From contig NZ_SAUH01000001.1 of the NCBI RefSeq assembly GCF_004193175.1, forward strand, positions 5,489,501 through 5,553,500: 64,000 nt of DNA, given 5' to 3'. Position numbers and translations under genes: made by a program. Source of the DNA: Streptomyces sp. RFCAC02. Its GTDB lineage: Bacteria; Actinomycetota; Actinomycetes; Streptomycetales; Streptomycetaceae. Shown here piece after piece: positions 28,170-37,705 of this stretch. Below the pieces are notes generated by a model that saw nothing but the letters and a program-made list of their open reading frames with translations, was not told where the DNA came from and ran no database searches. How positions within the stretch are numbered: the stretch's first letter is position 1; each line of letters starts with the position of its first letter.

Positions 28170-28245
28170 CCCGCGCCCCTCAGGTCCCGGCGTCACCGCG
28201 TGTCCCGCGCCGGGATTCGTCAGACCATAAGGTAAAACAACAGAC

Positions 28246-28326
28246 ATGACGACCACGGCGCCCCCGGTGCCCACGGACCGTACGGCCCCCACGGCGAGCA
28301 CACCGCCCGGGGGCCGCCCGTGCTGA
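28246..28326 (+). CDS. Possible 26-residue leader peptide overlapping hpnC start
   Basis: A short frame begins with ATG at 28246 and runs through a Thr/Pro-rich sequence (MTTTAPPVPTDRTAPTAST) to a TGA at 28324-28326. It overlaps the hpnC GTG by seven bases. An AT-rich segment with AAGG lies just upstream. Because hpnC has no strong ribosome-binding site and no other in-frame start, translation of this frame could couple to hpnC. It is equally possible that it is chance. Confidence 0.3.
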   Translation: MTTTAPPVPTDRTAPTASTPPGGRPC

Positions 28327-29231
28327 CCGCCCCGCCCGGCGACGGCGACACCGGGGGCGTCCTCGCGAAGGCCGCCCACGAGAACTTCCCCGTGGCCCCC
28401 CGCTTCCTGCCCCGCGCCTGGCGGGACGACCTCATGGCCGTCTACGGCTTCGCCCGCCTCGTCGACGACATCGGCGACGGCGATCTCGCCCCCGGCGGCG
28501 GCGACGCCGTCCTCCTCGGCCTCGACGCCTCCGCCGCCGACGACCGGCCGGCCCTGCTGGACGCCGTGACCGACGACCTGTACCGCGTCTTCGACAGCGC
28601 CCGCGGCGGCACCCCGCCCCGCCATCCGCTGCTGCGCGAACTGATCCCCACCGTCCGCCGCGCCGGCCTGGAGCCCCGCCCGTTCCTCGACCTCATCGAG
28701 GCCAACCGCACGGACCAGCAGGTCAGCCGCTACCCCGATCTCGACGCCCTCCTGCACTACTGCACGCTGTCCGCCAACCCCGTCGGCCGCCTCGTCCTCG
28801 GCATCACCGGCACGGCGACCGAGGAGAGCGTGCGCAGGTCCGACGCCATCTGCACCGCGCTCCAGATCATCGAGCACCTCCAGGACGTCGCCGAGGACCT
28901 GCGCCGGGACCGGATCTACCTGCCGGCCGACGCCATGCGCCGCTTCCACGTCACCGAGTCCGACCTCGCCCTGCCCACCGCCAGCGCCTCCGTGCGCACC
29001 CTGGTCGCCTGGCTGACCGAGCAGGCACGTAGGCTGCTGGACGAGGGCGCCCCGCTGGTGGGAGCCCTCCGAGGGCGGCTGCGCCTCCTCCTCGCCGGCT
29101 TCGTCGGCGGCGGACGGGCGGCGGCCCGGGCCATCGCCGACGCCGGGTACGACGTGCTGGCCGGCCCTCCCCGACCGAGCAGGAGCGGCCTGCTGCGCGC
29201 GGCCGGAACGACCCTGCGAAGAGGAACGTGA
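28320..29231 (+). CDS. hpnC: Squalene synthase HpnC (hydroxysqualene synthase)
   Basis: The 303-residue protein is a squalene/phytoene synthase. The Asp-rich motifs are FARLVDDIGDGD (about 44-55) and EHLQDVAEDLRRDRIYLP (about 184-201). In hopanoid producers HpnC converts presqualene diphosphate to hydroxysqualene, HpnD makes presqualene diphosphate from two farnesyl diphosphates and HpnE reduces hydroxysqualene to squalene. The gene order hpnC-hpnD-hpnE seen here is the standard one. GTG 28320 is the only in-frame start; the short frame upstream may help its translation. Confidence 0.93.
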   Translation: MLTAPPGDGDTGGVLAKAAHENFPVAPRFLPRAWRDDLMAVYGFARLVDDIGDGDLAPGGGDAVLLGLDASAADDRPALLDAVTDDLYRVFDSARGGTPPRHPLLRELIPTVRRAGLEPRPFLDLIEANRTDQQVSRYPDLDALLHYCTLSANPVGRLVLGITGTATEESVRRSDAICTALQIIEHLQDVAEDLRRDRIYLPADAMRRFHVTESDLALPTASASVRTLVAWLTEQARRLLDEGAPLVGALRGRLRLLLAGFVGGGRAAARAIADAGYDVLAGPPRPSRSGLLRAAGTTLRRGT

Positions 29232-29241
29232 GCTTCAGTCC

Positions 29242-30192
29242 GTGACCCCCGTGACCACCCCAGCCCCCAGACGACCCGCCCTGTCCCCGGCCGTGGACGC
29301 CGCCTACCGGTACTGCGCGGCCGTCTCCACCCGCCACGCGAAGAACTTCAGCTACGGCGCCCGCCTCATGCCGCCCGCGAAGCGCAACGCCCTCTACGCG
29401 CTGTACGCCTTCGCGCGCCGCGTGGACGACATCGGTGACGGCACCCTCGACCCCGCGGTCAAGGAGGAACGTCTCGCCGGTACCCGCGCCCTCCTGGACC
29501 GCGTCCGCGACAAGCGCGTCGACGAGGACGACACGGACCCGGTCGCCGTGGCCCTCGCCCACGCCACCCACCGCTTCCCCATCCCGCTCGGCGGCCTCGA
29601 CGAGCTGATCGACGGCGTCCTGCTCGATGTCCGCGGCCATGCCTACGAGACCTGGGACGACCTGCGCCACTACTGCCGCTGCGTCGCCGGCGCCATAGGC
29701 CGGCTGTGCCTCGGTGTCTTCGGCACGGCCCCCGGCGCGCGCGGGACCGCCCGCGCCGCCGAGTACGCCGACACCCTCGGCCTCGCCCTCCAGCTCACCA
29801 ACATCCTCCGCGACATCCGCGAGGACGCGGCCAACGGCCGCACCTATCTGCCGGCCGAGGACCTGCGCGCCTTCGGCTGCGCGTCGGGACCGCACCTCGA
29901 CCCGCCGCCCTCCGGCGCCGACTTCGCCGGTCTCGTCCGCTTCGAGGTGGCGCGCGCCCGGGGTCTTTTCGCCCAGGGCCTGCGTCTGCTGCCGATGCTC
30001 GACCGCAGGTCGGGGGCCTGCGTCGCAGCGATGGCCGGCACCTACCACCGGCTGCTCGACCGCATCGACGACGACCCCCGCGCCGTCCTGCGCGGCAGGA
30101 TCGGGCTGCCCGGCATGCAGAAGGCCATGGTCGCCCTGCGCGGCCTCAGCGGCCTGGACACGCGCCGTGCCGCACGGGCGGGCCTGGTATGA
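29242..30192 (+). CDS. hpnD: Presqualene diphosphate synthase HpnD
   Basis: The 316-residue protein has both prenyl-transfer motifs: FARRVDDIGDG (about 56-66) and TNILRDIREDAANGRTYLP (about 192-210), plus KNFSYGARLMPP near the N-terminus. It should condense two farnesyl diphosphates into presqualene diphosphate in the cytosol or at the membrane. It starts ten bases after hpnC and its stop overlaps the hpnE ATG. It is longer-motif and better conserved than HpnC, consistent with the standard division of labour. Confidence 0.93.
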   Translation: MTPVTTPAPRRPALSPAVDAAYRYCAAVSTRHAKNFSYGARLMPPAKRNALYALYAFARRVDDIGDGTLDPAVKEERLAGTRALLDRVRDKRVDEDDTDPVAVALAHATHRFPIPLGGLDELIDGVLLDVRGHAYETWDDLRHYCRCVAGAIGRLCLGVFGTAPGARGTARAAEYADTLGLALQLTNILRDIREDAANGRTYLPAEDLRAFGCASGPHLDPPPSGADFAGLVRFEVARARGLFAQGLRLLPMLDRRSGACVAAMAGTYHRLLDRIDDDPRAVLRGRIGLPGMQKAMVALRGLSGLDTRRAARAGLV

Positions 30193-31619
30193 CCGCGCCC
30201 CGGCACACCGCGGTCGTGGGCGGCGGTCTTGCCGGGATCACGGCGGCCCTCGCCCTCGCCGACCGGGGGCACCGCGTCACGCTGCTGGAGACCCGGCCGC
30301 GGCTCGGCGGCCTCGCGTTCTCCTTCCACCGCGACTCGCCGGCCGGCCGCCTCACCGTCGACAACGGGCAGCACGTCCACCTGCGGTGCTGCACGGCCTA
30401 CCGGGCCTTCCTGCACCGCGTCGGCGGCGCCGCCCTCGCACCCCTCCAGCCGCGGCTGGACGTGCCGGTCCTGGACGCGGCGGGCGGGCGCGCCGGCCGC
30501 ATCCGCAGGGCCGCCCTGCCCGTGCCGTTCCACCTCGCGGGCACCCTCGCGCGCTACCCCCACCTGTCGACGGCCGAGCGGGCCGCCGTACCGCGCGCCG
30601 TCCTCGCGCTGCGCCGCCTCGACCCGGCCGACCCCGCGCTCGACGGGCAGGACTTCGCCGGCTGGCTGCGCCGCCACGGGCAGAGCGACCGCGCGATCAC
30701 CGCGCTGTGGGACCTCATCGGCGTCGCCACGCTGAACGCCCGCGCCGCCGACGTCTCCCTCGCCCTGGCCGCCATGGTGTTCCGCACCGGGCTGCTGACC
30801 GATCCGGGGGCCGCCGACATCGGCGTGGCCCGCGTCCCCCTCGGCACGCTCCACCACACCCTCGCCCTGGCCGCCCTCGACCGGGCCGGTGTCACGACGC
30901 GCCTGGCCACCAGGACGCGCGCCCTGCGGCCCGCGCCGGGCGGCGGCTGGCACCTGGTGCTCGGCACGCGCGGCCCCGGCGCGGAGAACCCGGCGGTACG
31001 CGAGCTGACGGCCGACGCCGTGATCCTCGCCGTCCCGCAGGACGCCGCACGCCGTCTCCTGCCGGCCGGCGCCGTCCCCGACCCGGAGCGGCTCGACGGC
31101 ATCGGGACGGCGCCCATCCTGAACGCGCACGTCCTGTACGACCGGACGGTGTCGCGCCGTCCGTTCTTCGCGGCCATCGGCGGACCCGTCCAGTGGGTGT
31201 TCGACCGCACCCGGGCGTCGGGCGCGCGCGGCGGCCAGTACCTCGTCCTGTCGCAGTCCGCGGCGGGGGAGGAGATCGGGCTCCCGGCGGACGTTCTGCG
31301 CGAGCGCTACCTGCCCGAGCTGGCGCGGCTGCTGCCCGCCGCGCGGACGGCGCGCGTCGTCGACTTCTTCGTGACCAGGGAGCGGGCCGCCACGTTCGCC
31401 CCGGCCCCCGGCGTCGGCCGCCTGCGTCCTGGACCGGTCACCCGTGCCCCCGGACTCCACCTGGCCGGCGCGTGGACCGCCACCGGCTGGCCCGCGACGA
31501 TGGAGGGCGCCGTCCGCAGCGGTGTCGCCGCCGCCCGCGCGGCCGCGACCGGCCTCCTCACCCCCGACCGGCACAGCGCGGCCGACAGCGCCGTGGACAG
31601 CATCAAGGAGACCACGTGA
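30189..31619 (+). CDS. hpnE: Hydroxysqualene dehydroxylase HpnE (FAD)
   Basis: The 476-residue flavoprotein opens with the dinucleotide-binding motif VVGGGLAGITAALALADRG and ETRPRLGGLAFSF, and closes with HLAGAWTATGWPATMEGAV, as in the phytoene-desaturase-like amine oxidase family. HpnE members remove the hydroxyl of hydroxysqualene to give squalene. NGQHVHLRCC at about residue 55 is a common HpnE segment. Its ATG overlaps the hpnD stop and its TGA overlaps the following GTG, so the four genes are one translational unit. Confidence 0.92.
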   Translation: MTAPRHTAVVGGGLAGITAALALADRGHRVTLLETRPRLGGLAFSFHRDSPAGRLTVDNGQHVHLRCCTAYRAFLHRVGGAALAPLQPRLDVPVLDAAGGRAGRIRRAALPVPFHLAGTLARYPHLSTAERAAVPRAVLALRRLDPADPALDGQDFAGWLRRHGQSDRAITALWDLIGVATLNARAADVSLALAAMVFRTGLLTDPGAADIGVARVPLGTLHHTLALAALDRAGVTTRLATRTRALRPAPGGGWHLVLGTRGPGAENPAVRELTADAVILAVPQDAARRLLPAGAVPDPERLDGIGTAPILNAHVLYDRTVSRRPFFAAIGGPVQWVFDRTRASGARGGQYLVLSQSAAGEEIGLPADVLRERYLPELARLLPAARTARVVDFFVTRERAATFAPAPGVGRLRPGPVTRAPGLHLAGAWTATGWPATMEGAVRSGVAAARAAATGLLTPDRHSAADSAVDSIKETT

Positions 31620-32674
31620 ACCCCCCGCAAGACCGGTCCGGCGGCGCCGCCGCCCTGCTCGCACGCGGACGGACGCTGGCCGCTCCCGCGCTGCGCTCGG
31701 CCGTCGGCCGGCTCGCCCCGCCGATGGACACCGTGGCCGCCTACCACTTCGGCTGGATCGACGCCGACGGCCGTCCGACCGATGCCGACAGCGGCAAGGC
31801 CGTACGGCCCGCCCTCGCGCTGCTGTCCGCCGAGGCCGCGGGCGCGCCGGCGGAGACGGGCGTCCCCGGCGCGGTCGCCGTCGAACTGGTGCACAATTTC
31901 TCGCTGCTCCACGACGACCTGATGGACGGCGACGAGCAACGCAGGCACCGCGACACGGTGTGGAAGGTGCACGGTCCCGCGCAGGCCATCCTCGTCGGTG
32001 ACGCGCTGTTCGCCCTGGCCATCGAGGTCGTCCTGGAGGCCGGGACGACGGACGCCGCCCGCGCGACCCGCCGGCTGGCCACGGCGAGCCGCCGCCTGGT
32101 CGACGGGCAGGCGCAGGACATCGCGTTCGAGCACCGCGAGCGGGTGACCGTCGCCGAGTGCCTGGAGATGGAGGGCAACAAGACGGGGGCGCTCCTCGCG
32201 TGCGCCGCCGCCATCGGCGCCGTCCTCGGCGGCGCGGACGACGCGACGGCGGACGCGCTGGAGACGTACGGCCACCGCCTCGGCCTCGCCTTCCAGGCGG
32301 TGGACGACCTGCTCGGCATCTGGGGCGACCCGGCGGCCACGGGGAAGCCCGCCTGGAGCGACCTGCGGCAGCGCAAGAAGTCCCTGCCCGTGGTGGCGGC
32401 CCTGGCGGGCTCGAACCCCGCGGCCGAGCGGCTCGGCGCCCTGCTGATGGCGGACGCGAAGAAGCCGGCGGAGGAGTTCGAGGACTTCGACGAGGCCGAG
32501 TTCGCGGCGCGGGCGGCACTCGTCGACGAGGCGGGCGGCCGCCGCTGGGCCGCAGAGGAGGCGCGCCGCCAGCACGAGGCCGCCCTGACCGCCCTGGAGG
32601 GCCTGGGCCTGCCCGCGGACGTGCACCGGCGGTTCGCCGAATTGGCGGACTTCGTGGTCGTCCGCACGAAGTGA
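31616..32674 (+). CDS. Polyprenyl (farnesyl) diphosphate synthase
   Basis: The 352-residue trans-prenyltransferase has the first Asp-rich motif LLHDDLMDGDEQRR (about 98-111) and the second motif AVDDLLGIWGD (about 226-236). It elongates dimethylallyl diphosphate with isopentenyl diphosphate. The product is probably farnesyl diphosphate, the HpnD substrate, given the operon. The residue pattern before the first motif, NFSLLHDD, has no obvious bulky block of chain length that I can read with confidence. In streptomycetes a squalene-hopene cyclase normally follows; here the next gene is unrelated. Confidence 0.92.
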   Translation: MNPPQDRSGGAAALLARGRTLAAPALRSAVGRLAPPMDTVAAYHFGWIDADGRPTDADSGKAVRPALALLSAEAAGAPAETGVPGAVAVELVHNFSLLHDDLMDGDEQRRHRDTVWKVHGPAQAILVGDALFALAIEVVLEAGTTDAARATRRLATASRRLVDGQAQDIAFEHRERVTVAECLEMEGNKTGALLACAAAIGAVLGGADDATADALETYGHRLGLAFQAVDDLLGIWGDPAATGKPAWSDLRQRKKSLPVVAALAGSNPAAERLGALLMADAKKPAEEFEDFDEAEFAARAALVDEAGGRRWAAEEARRQHEAALTALEGLGLPADVHRRFAELADFVVVRTK

Positions 32675-32743
32675 CGCCGCCACCCCGCCCCCTTTCTCGT
32701 ACGCGCGTGCGACCGGAGGAGGGCCGGCGCGGACCATGAGGGC

Positions 32744-33388
32744 ATGAGCGACACCCTCTTCCCGCGTGAGCGGAACGAGATCGCCCCCGGCGCCGTCCAC
32801 CTGCCCGACTGGCTCGGCGACGACCGGCAGCGCGCGCTGCTCGACGCCTGCCGCGCCTGGGCCGGACCGCCCGCCGGCCTGCGGACCGTACGGCTGCGCG
32901 GCGGAATCATGTCGGTGCGGCAGATGTCACTCGGCCTGCACTGGTACCCGTACGGGTACGCGCGCACGGCGTGCGACGGCGACGGCGCCCCCGTGAAGCC
33001 GTTCCCTGCCTGGCTCGGCACCTGGGCGCTCCGGGCCGTCGCCGACGCGGGGCTCCCGGCCCCCGCCGACCCGTACGACGTGGCGCTCGTCAACTTCTAC
33101 GCAGCCGGCGCCCGCATGGGCATGCACCGGGACAGCGACGAGCGTTCACCCGCCCCCGTCGTCTCGTTCAGCCTCGGCGACTCCTGCGTCTTCCGCTTCG
33201 GGAACACCGAGAGCCGCGCCCGCCCCTGGACGGACGTCCCCCTGCGCGGCGGGGACGCGTTCGTCTTCGGAGGCCCCGCCCGTTTGGCCTTCCACGGCGT
33301 TCCGCGCACCCGTCCCGGCACGGCGCCGCCGCGGCTCGGCCTCACGGGACGGCTCAATGTGACGGTCCGCGCGTCCGGCCTCACCTGA
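32744..33388 (+). CDS. AlkB-like 2-oxoglutarate/Fe(II) dioxygenase
   Basis: The 214-residue protein has the fold and motifs of AlkB, which reverses alkyl damage in DNA or RNA. The iron ligands appear in MGMHRDSDE (H and D, about 126-134) and in AFHGVPRTRPG (distal H and 2-oxoglutarate Arg, about 184-195). The N-terminal half has PFPAWLGTWALRAV and DPYDVALVNFYAAGA, matching AlkB nucleotide-recognition regions. ATG at 32744 has only weak ribosome-binding character (GGACCATGAGG). It seems monocistronic. Confidence 0.88.
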   Translation: MSDTLFPRERNEIAPGAVHLPDWLGDDRQRALLDACRAWAGPPAGLRTVRLRGGIMSVRQMSLGLHWYPYGYARTACDGDGAPVKPFPAWLGTWALRAVADAGLPAPADPYDVALVNFYAAGARMGMHRDSDERSPAPVVSFSLGDSCVFRFGNTESRARPWTDVPLRGGDAFVFGGPARLAFHGVPRTRPGTAPPRLGLTGRLNVTVRASGLT

Positions 33389-33550
33389 TCGGAGCACACC
33401 CGTCCCGGCCGGAATCGGTCAAGACAGGCCCTGCCGTATTCACTCATTGGAAGGTGGCGAGGGGTGGCGATTGGCGGAACTGTAGCTCTGCGCAGTGGTG
33501 TTGAGTCATAGCGTGGCCTCGGCACATTGCTCCGCCCGATAAGGACACCG

Positions 33551-35074
33551 ATGCCCGAACAGCTCCGCACCGGGGCACCCACCGGCCGCCACAGCCGGCC
33601 CGCCGCCACGGCGACGGCCGGTGGGGAGCCGGGCAGCAGACGCCGGCTGCTGCGTCTGGCCGTACTCCCCACCGGCCTGGTCACCGCGCTCGCCGTGGTG
33701 ACCGTCGCCTACCTGCTCGCCGCCGACGGGCCGGGCGGCCACTGGGCCGTCCTCCTCGCCGCGGCCGTCCTGGCCGCCCTGGTGCTCGCCGGTGCCGTGC
33801 TCCTCGCCGTCGGCGAGGCCCGCGACCACACCGCCCGTCTGACCGCCCTGCGCCGCCGCGCGGCCCGCTCCCGCGTCGAACTCCACGCGCTGCTGCGGAA
33901 GGTGGAGCGCGGCGAGCGGATCAAGCCGCCCGAGGGCGCGCCGCCCGCCGAGCCCGAGGAGGCCGGGCCGCACGACCGCCTCGACCACGAGATCGCCGCC
34001 GCCGGCTACGCCGCCGAGGCCGCCGTCGCCCAGGCGGCGTCGCTCGCCGGCGCGCTGTCCGCCGGGGACGAGCGGGTCGAGGTCTTCGTCAACCTGGCCC
34101 GCCGCATGCAGTCGTTCGTGCACCGTCAACTGGAGTATTTGGACGAGCTGGAGAGTGACGTCGAGGACCCCGAACTCCTCAAGGGCCTCTTCCACATCGA
34201 CCACCTCGCCACCCGCATCCGCCGCCACGCCGAGAACCTCGCCGTTCTCGGCGGCGCCGTGTCGCGCCGCCAGTGGACCCGGCCGGTGGCCATGTCGGAG
34301 GTGCTGCGCTCCTGCATCGCCGAGGTGGAGCACTACGCCCGGGTGAAGCTCGTCCCGCCCTTCGAGGGCACGGTGCGCGGCCACGCCGTCGCCGACGTCG
34401 TCCACCTCCTCGCCGAACTCGTCGAGAACGCCACCGAGTTCTCCGCCCCGCAGACCCAGGTGCTGCTGCGGGCGCAGCGCGTCACCGCCGGCGTCGCCAT
34501 CGAGGTCGAGGACCGGGGCCTCGGCATGACCGCGACCGAGCAGAACCGCATGAACGCCGTCCTCTCCGGCGCGGAACGCCTCGACGTCGCCCAACTGCTC
34601 GAGGACGGCAGGGTCGGCCTCTTCGTCGTCTCGACGCTCGCCAGGCGCCACAACATCGTCGTCCAGCTCCAGAGCAACATCTACGGCGGCGTGCAGGCCG
34701 TCCTCGTCCTGCCCCCGGAACTGTTGGGCGACGAACCGGACGGCCCCCGGGGCGCCGAACACGCCCTCCAGCCCGCCCTGCCGGCCGCCCCCGGGGACGC
34801 CGCGGCGCCGGAGGAGCCCCCGCCGTCGGACGTCCCGGCGCAGGACCGCCACGAGCGCGCGGGCCGCACCCCCGCGCACGCCCTGGTCCCCGAGGCGGAG
34901 GGCCGGCCGCCGCTGCCGCGCCGCCGCAGGTCCTCGCAGCTCGTGCCGCCGCACCGCGACGACGCCGCGCTCCCCGCCGGGGCCGGCACCGAGCAGCTCC
35001 CGCCCCTCGATCCGGGACTGACCACCGCCTTCCACCGCGGTCTGCGCCTCGCCGGGGACGGCGAGGAACGGTGA
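33551..35074 (+). CDS. CvnA-type membrane sensor kinase without its conservon
   Basis: The 507-residue protein has two N-terminal membrane helices (LVTALAVVTVAYLLAA and LAALVLAGAVLLAVG), then a helical signal region. FHIDHLATRIRRHAENLAVLGG resembles the dimerisation domain of CvnA kinases, and the ATPase boxes are ELVENATEFS and EVEDRGLGM. The C-terminal 120 residues are Pro/Ala-rich and probably unstructured. CvnA proteins work with a roadblock protein, DUF742 and a GTPase; none of the three lies downstream, only a GAF protein. ATG at 33551 has AAGGACA upstream. The autophosphorylation His assignment is tentative. Confidence 0.82.
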   Translation: MPEQLRTGAPTGRHSRPAATATAGGEPGSRRRLLRLAVLPTGLVTALAVVTVAYLLAADGPGGHWAVLLAAAVLAALVLAGAVLLAVGEARDHTARLTALRRRAARSRVELHALLRKVERGERIKPPEGAPPAEPEEAGPHDRLDHEIAAAGYAAEAAVAQAASLAGALSAGDERVEVFVNLARRMQSFVHRQLEYLDELESDVEDPELLKGLFHIDHLATRIRRHAENLAVLGGAVSRRQWTRPVAMSEVLRSCIAEVEHYARVKLVPPFEGTVRGHAVADVVHLLAELVENATEFSAPQTQVLLRAQRVTAGVAIEVEDRGLGMTATEQNRMNAVLSGAERLDVAQLLEDGRVGLFVVSTLARRHNIVVQLQSNIYGGVQAVLVLPPELLGDEPDGPRGAEHALQPALPAAPGDAAAPEEPPPSDVPAQDRHERAGRTPAHALVPEAEGRPPLPRRRRSSQLVPPHRDDAALPAGAGTEQLPPLDPGLTTAFHRGLRLAGDGEER

Positions 35075-35273
35075 GCGTACGGGGCCTCACCCGCCGCCGT
35101 GCCGCCGCCCGGCCGGGGACCGCCCCGGACGGCTGACGTCCGGGAGCGGGGCGGCCGTCCGGCCCCGCTGTCCCGCGCCTTCCGCCGCCCCGCCGCGCCC
35201 TCCCGCCGCGCCGGGGCGGCAGGTGACGCTCCACCCCCTCGCGCCCATCCGCCCCTGCGAAGAATGACGACCG

Positions 35274-35822
35274 ATGACCGCACTGCCCCCCGACCCCACC
35301 GGCCGCCTGCTCCTGACCCCCGACGACCCCGACGCCCCCGCACGGGCCGCGCGGCTCAGGGAACTGGGCATCGGCGCGGAGTCGCGCCCCGAGTTCGACA
35401 CGGTGGCGCGTGACCTGGCCCGGCTCACGGGCACACCGCTGGCGATGGTCAACCTGGTCGGTGAGCGCCGCCAGTTCTTCGCCGGCCTGTACGCGGCGCC
35501 CGGCACGGGCAAGTGCCGCACGATGGCGCGCGACCACGGCTTCTGCCCGCACGTCGTGGCGCGGCGCAGGGCGCTGGCCCTCGACGACGTGACCCACTAC
35601 CCGCGCTTCGCGGGCAACCCGCTCGTGGACGAGGCGGGCATCCGCGCCTACCTGGGGGCGCCGTTGCTCGACGGCGAGGGCATGGCGCTCGGCACCCTCT
35701 GCGTCATGGACCACCTGCCGCGGTCCTGGGGACGCGCCGGCGTGGGTGCCATCAAGGCCGCGGCCGACGAGGTGGCCGGCCGCCTCCTCGCCCGGCCCCG
35801 GGGCACGGGCGAGGTCCGCTGA
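35274..35822 (+). CDS. GAF-domain protein
   Basis: The 182-residue protein is a single GAF domain: PEFDTVARDLARLTGTPLA, then MVNLVGERRQFFAGLYAAPG, HYPRFAGNPLVDEAGIRAYLGAPLL and GTLCVMDHLPRSWG. GAF domains bind small molecules or haem and regulate partner proteins. Two Cys residues (KCRTMARDHGFCPHVV) are common in redox-sensing members. It follows the sensor kinase after about 200 bases and might be its input or partner. It ends nine bases from the metG stop. Confidence 0.83.
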   Translation: MTALPPDPTGRLLLTPDDPDAPARAARLRELGIGAESRPEFDTVARDLARLTGTPLAMVNLVGERRQFFAGLYAAPGTGKCRTMARDHGFCPHVVARRRALALDDVTHYPRFAGNPLVDEAGIRAYLGAPLLDGEGMALGTLCVMDHLPRSWGRAGVGAIKAAADEVAGRLLARPRGTGEVR

Positions 35823-35831
35823 GTCGGCCCG

Positions 35832-37553
35832 TCAGGCCGCGTCCACGGCGCCGAAGCGTTCCCGGTAGGTCTCCAGGTCGTCCTCGGTGATCTTGGTGAA
35901 CAGCACCGGCGGCACCGTGAACGGCGTGCCCGCCGGCACCGACGACAGCGCCCGTGCCTCGTCGGCCGACACCCAGGTCGCCGTGTCGTCGAACGCGAAG
36001 ACCGACCGCAGCGCGCGCGTGGTGAAGGGGATGAACGGCTCGGAGACGACCGCGTAGAGACGGATCAGGTTCATCGCGGTGCGGAGCGTCAGCGCGGCGG
36101 CGTCCTCGTCCGTCTTGATCTCCCGCCACGGCGCCTTCTCCTCCAGGTAGGAGTTGCCCGCGCTCCACAGCGCCCGCAGCGCGAACGCCGCCTTCCGGAA
36201 CTGCAGGGCCTCCAGGTGCTCCTCGTACTCGGCGAGCAGGCGGGCGACCTCGTCGCCGAGCCGCCGCTCCGCGTCCCCCGCGTCGTGCCCGGCCGGCACG
36301 GTGTCGCCGAAGCGCTTGCGGGAGAACGACAGGACGCGGTTGACGAAGTTGCCGAGGGTGTCGGCGAGGTCCTTGTTGACAGTGGAGGAGAACAGCTCCC
36401 AGGAGAACGAGGCGTCGTCCGACTCCGGGGCGCCCGCCATCAGGAAGTAGCGCCAGTAGTCGGCCGGCAGCAGGTCGAGCGCGGCGTCGGCGAAGATGCC
36501 GCGCTGCTGGGAGGTGGAGAACTTGCCGCCGTAGTACGTCAGCCAGTTGAACGCCTTGACGTAGTCGACGCGCTTCCACGGCTCACGGGTGCCGATCTGC
36601 GTGGCGGGGAACATCACCGTGTGGAACGGGACGTTGTCCTTGGCCATGAACTCCGTGTAGCGCACGGAGTCGTCCGCCTCGTACCACCAGGACCGCCAGT
36701 CGCGCTCCTCGCCCGGCGCGGCGGCGTCCGCCCACTCCTTCGTCGCCCCGATGTAGCCGATCGGCGCGTCGAACCAGACGTAGAACACCTTGCCCTCGGC
36801 CGCGAGGTCGGGCCACACGTCGGCCGGCACCGGGACGCCCCACTCCAGGTCACGGGTGATGGCGCGGTCGTGCAGCCCCTCGGTGAGCCACTTGCGGGCG
36901 ATGGAGGAGGCGAGGGTCGGCCACTGCTCGCCGTGCGCGTCCACGAAGGCGGCGACCTCGCCCTCCAGCGCGGACTGCAGCAGGAACAGGTGCTTCGTCT
37001 CCCGGACCTCCAGGTCCGTGCTGCCGCTGACGGCGGACCGCGCGTCCACGAGGTCCGTCGGGTCGAGGACGCGGGTGCAGTTCTCGCACTGGTCGCCGCG
37101 CGCGGCCTCGTAGCCGCAGAAGGGGCAGGTGCCGACGATGTACCGGTCGGGGAGGAAACGGCCGTCCGCCGGGGAGTACACCTGGCGGGTGGTCCGCTCC
37201 TCGATGAAGCCGTTCTCCTTCAGGCGGCGCGCGAAGTGCTGCGTGATCTCGACGTTCTGCGGGGACGAGGTGCGGCCGAAGTAGTCGAAGGCGAGGCCGA
37301 ACCCGTCGTAGACCGCCTTCTGCGCGTCGTGCTGCCGCGCGCAGAACTCGGAGACCGGCAGCCCGGCGGCCTTCGCGGCCAGCTCGGCGGGCGTGCCGTG
37401 CTCGTCGGTGGCGCAGATGTAGAGGACGTCGTGGCCGCGCTGCCGCAGGTAGCGGGCGTACACGTCGGCGGGGAGCATCGAGCCGACCATGTTCCCCAGG
37501 TGCTTGATCCCGTTGATGTAGGGCAGCGCACTGGTGATGAGGTGTCGGGCCAT
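35832..37553 (-). CDS. metG: Methionyl-tRNA synthetase
   Basis: The 573-residue class I synthetase charges tRNA-Met. It starts [21 protein letters not shown], where HLGN is the HIGH motif (residues 18-21). A zinc knuckle [17 protein letters not shown] is at about 138-155, and KFSTS (about 343-347) is the KMSKS equivalent. It has no C-terminal EMAP-type tRNA-binding domain, as is usual for actinobacterial short forms. ATG at 37553 was chosen because the protein then begins at the family N-terminus. A small palindrome AGTGATGGATCACT at 37606-37619 in its leader and a TAGGAT -10-like box further up suggest a promoter. Confidence 0.96.
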   Translation of the reverse strand: MARHLITSALPYINGIKHLGNMVGSMLPADVYARYLRQRGHDVLYICATDEHGTPAELAAKAAGLPVSEFCARQHDAQKAVYDGFGLAFDYFGRTSSPQNVEITQHFARRLKENGFIEERTTRQVYSPADGRFLPDRYIVGTCPFCGYEAARGDQCENCTRVLDPTDLVDARSAVSGSTDLEVRETKHLFLLQSALEGEVAAFVDAHGEQWPTLASSIARKWLTEGLHDRAITRDLEWGVPVPADVWPDLAAEGKVFYVWFDAPIGYIGATKEWADAAAPGEERDWRSWWYEADDSVRYTEFMAKDNVPFHTVMFPATQIGTREPWKRVDYVKAFNWLTYYGGKFSTSQQRGIFADAALDLLPADYWRYFLMAGAPESDDASFSWELFSSTVNKDLADTLGNFVNRVLSFSRKRFGDTVPAGHDAGDAERRLGDEVARLLAEYEEHLEALQFRKAAFALRALWSAGNSYLEEKAPWREIKTDEDAAALTLRTAMNLIRLYAVVSEPFIPFTTRALRSVFAFDDTATWVSADEARALSSVPAGTPFTVPPVLFTKITEDDLETYRERFGAVDAA

Positions 37554-37705
37554 CCTCGGATGCTCCAATTGATCGGGAAAACAGCGACGTGACCGGATCA
37601 CGGAGAGTGATGGATCACTGTTGTGGACATCACGCATCCTACCGATCTGCGGGCGCCCGCCCTCCATCGGTCATGAAGCGGTGGGCAGGCACGCGGGCAC
37701 CGCCC

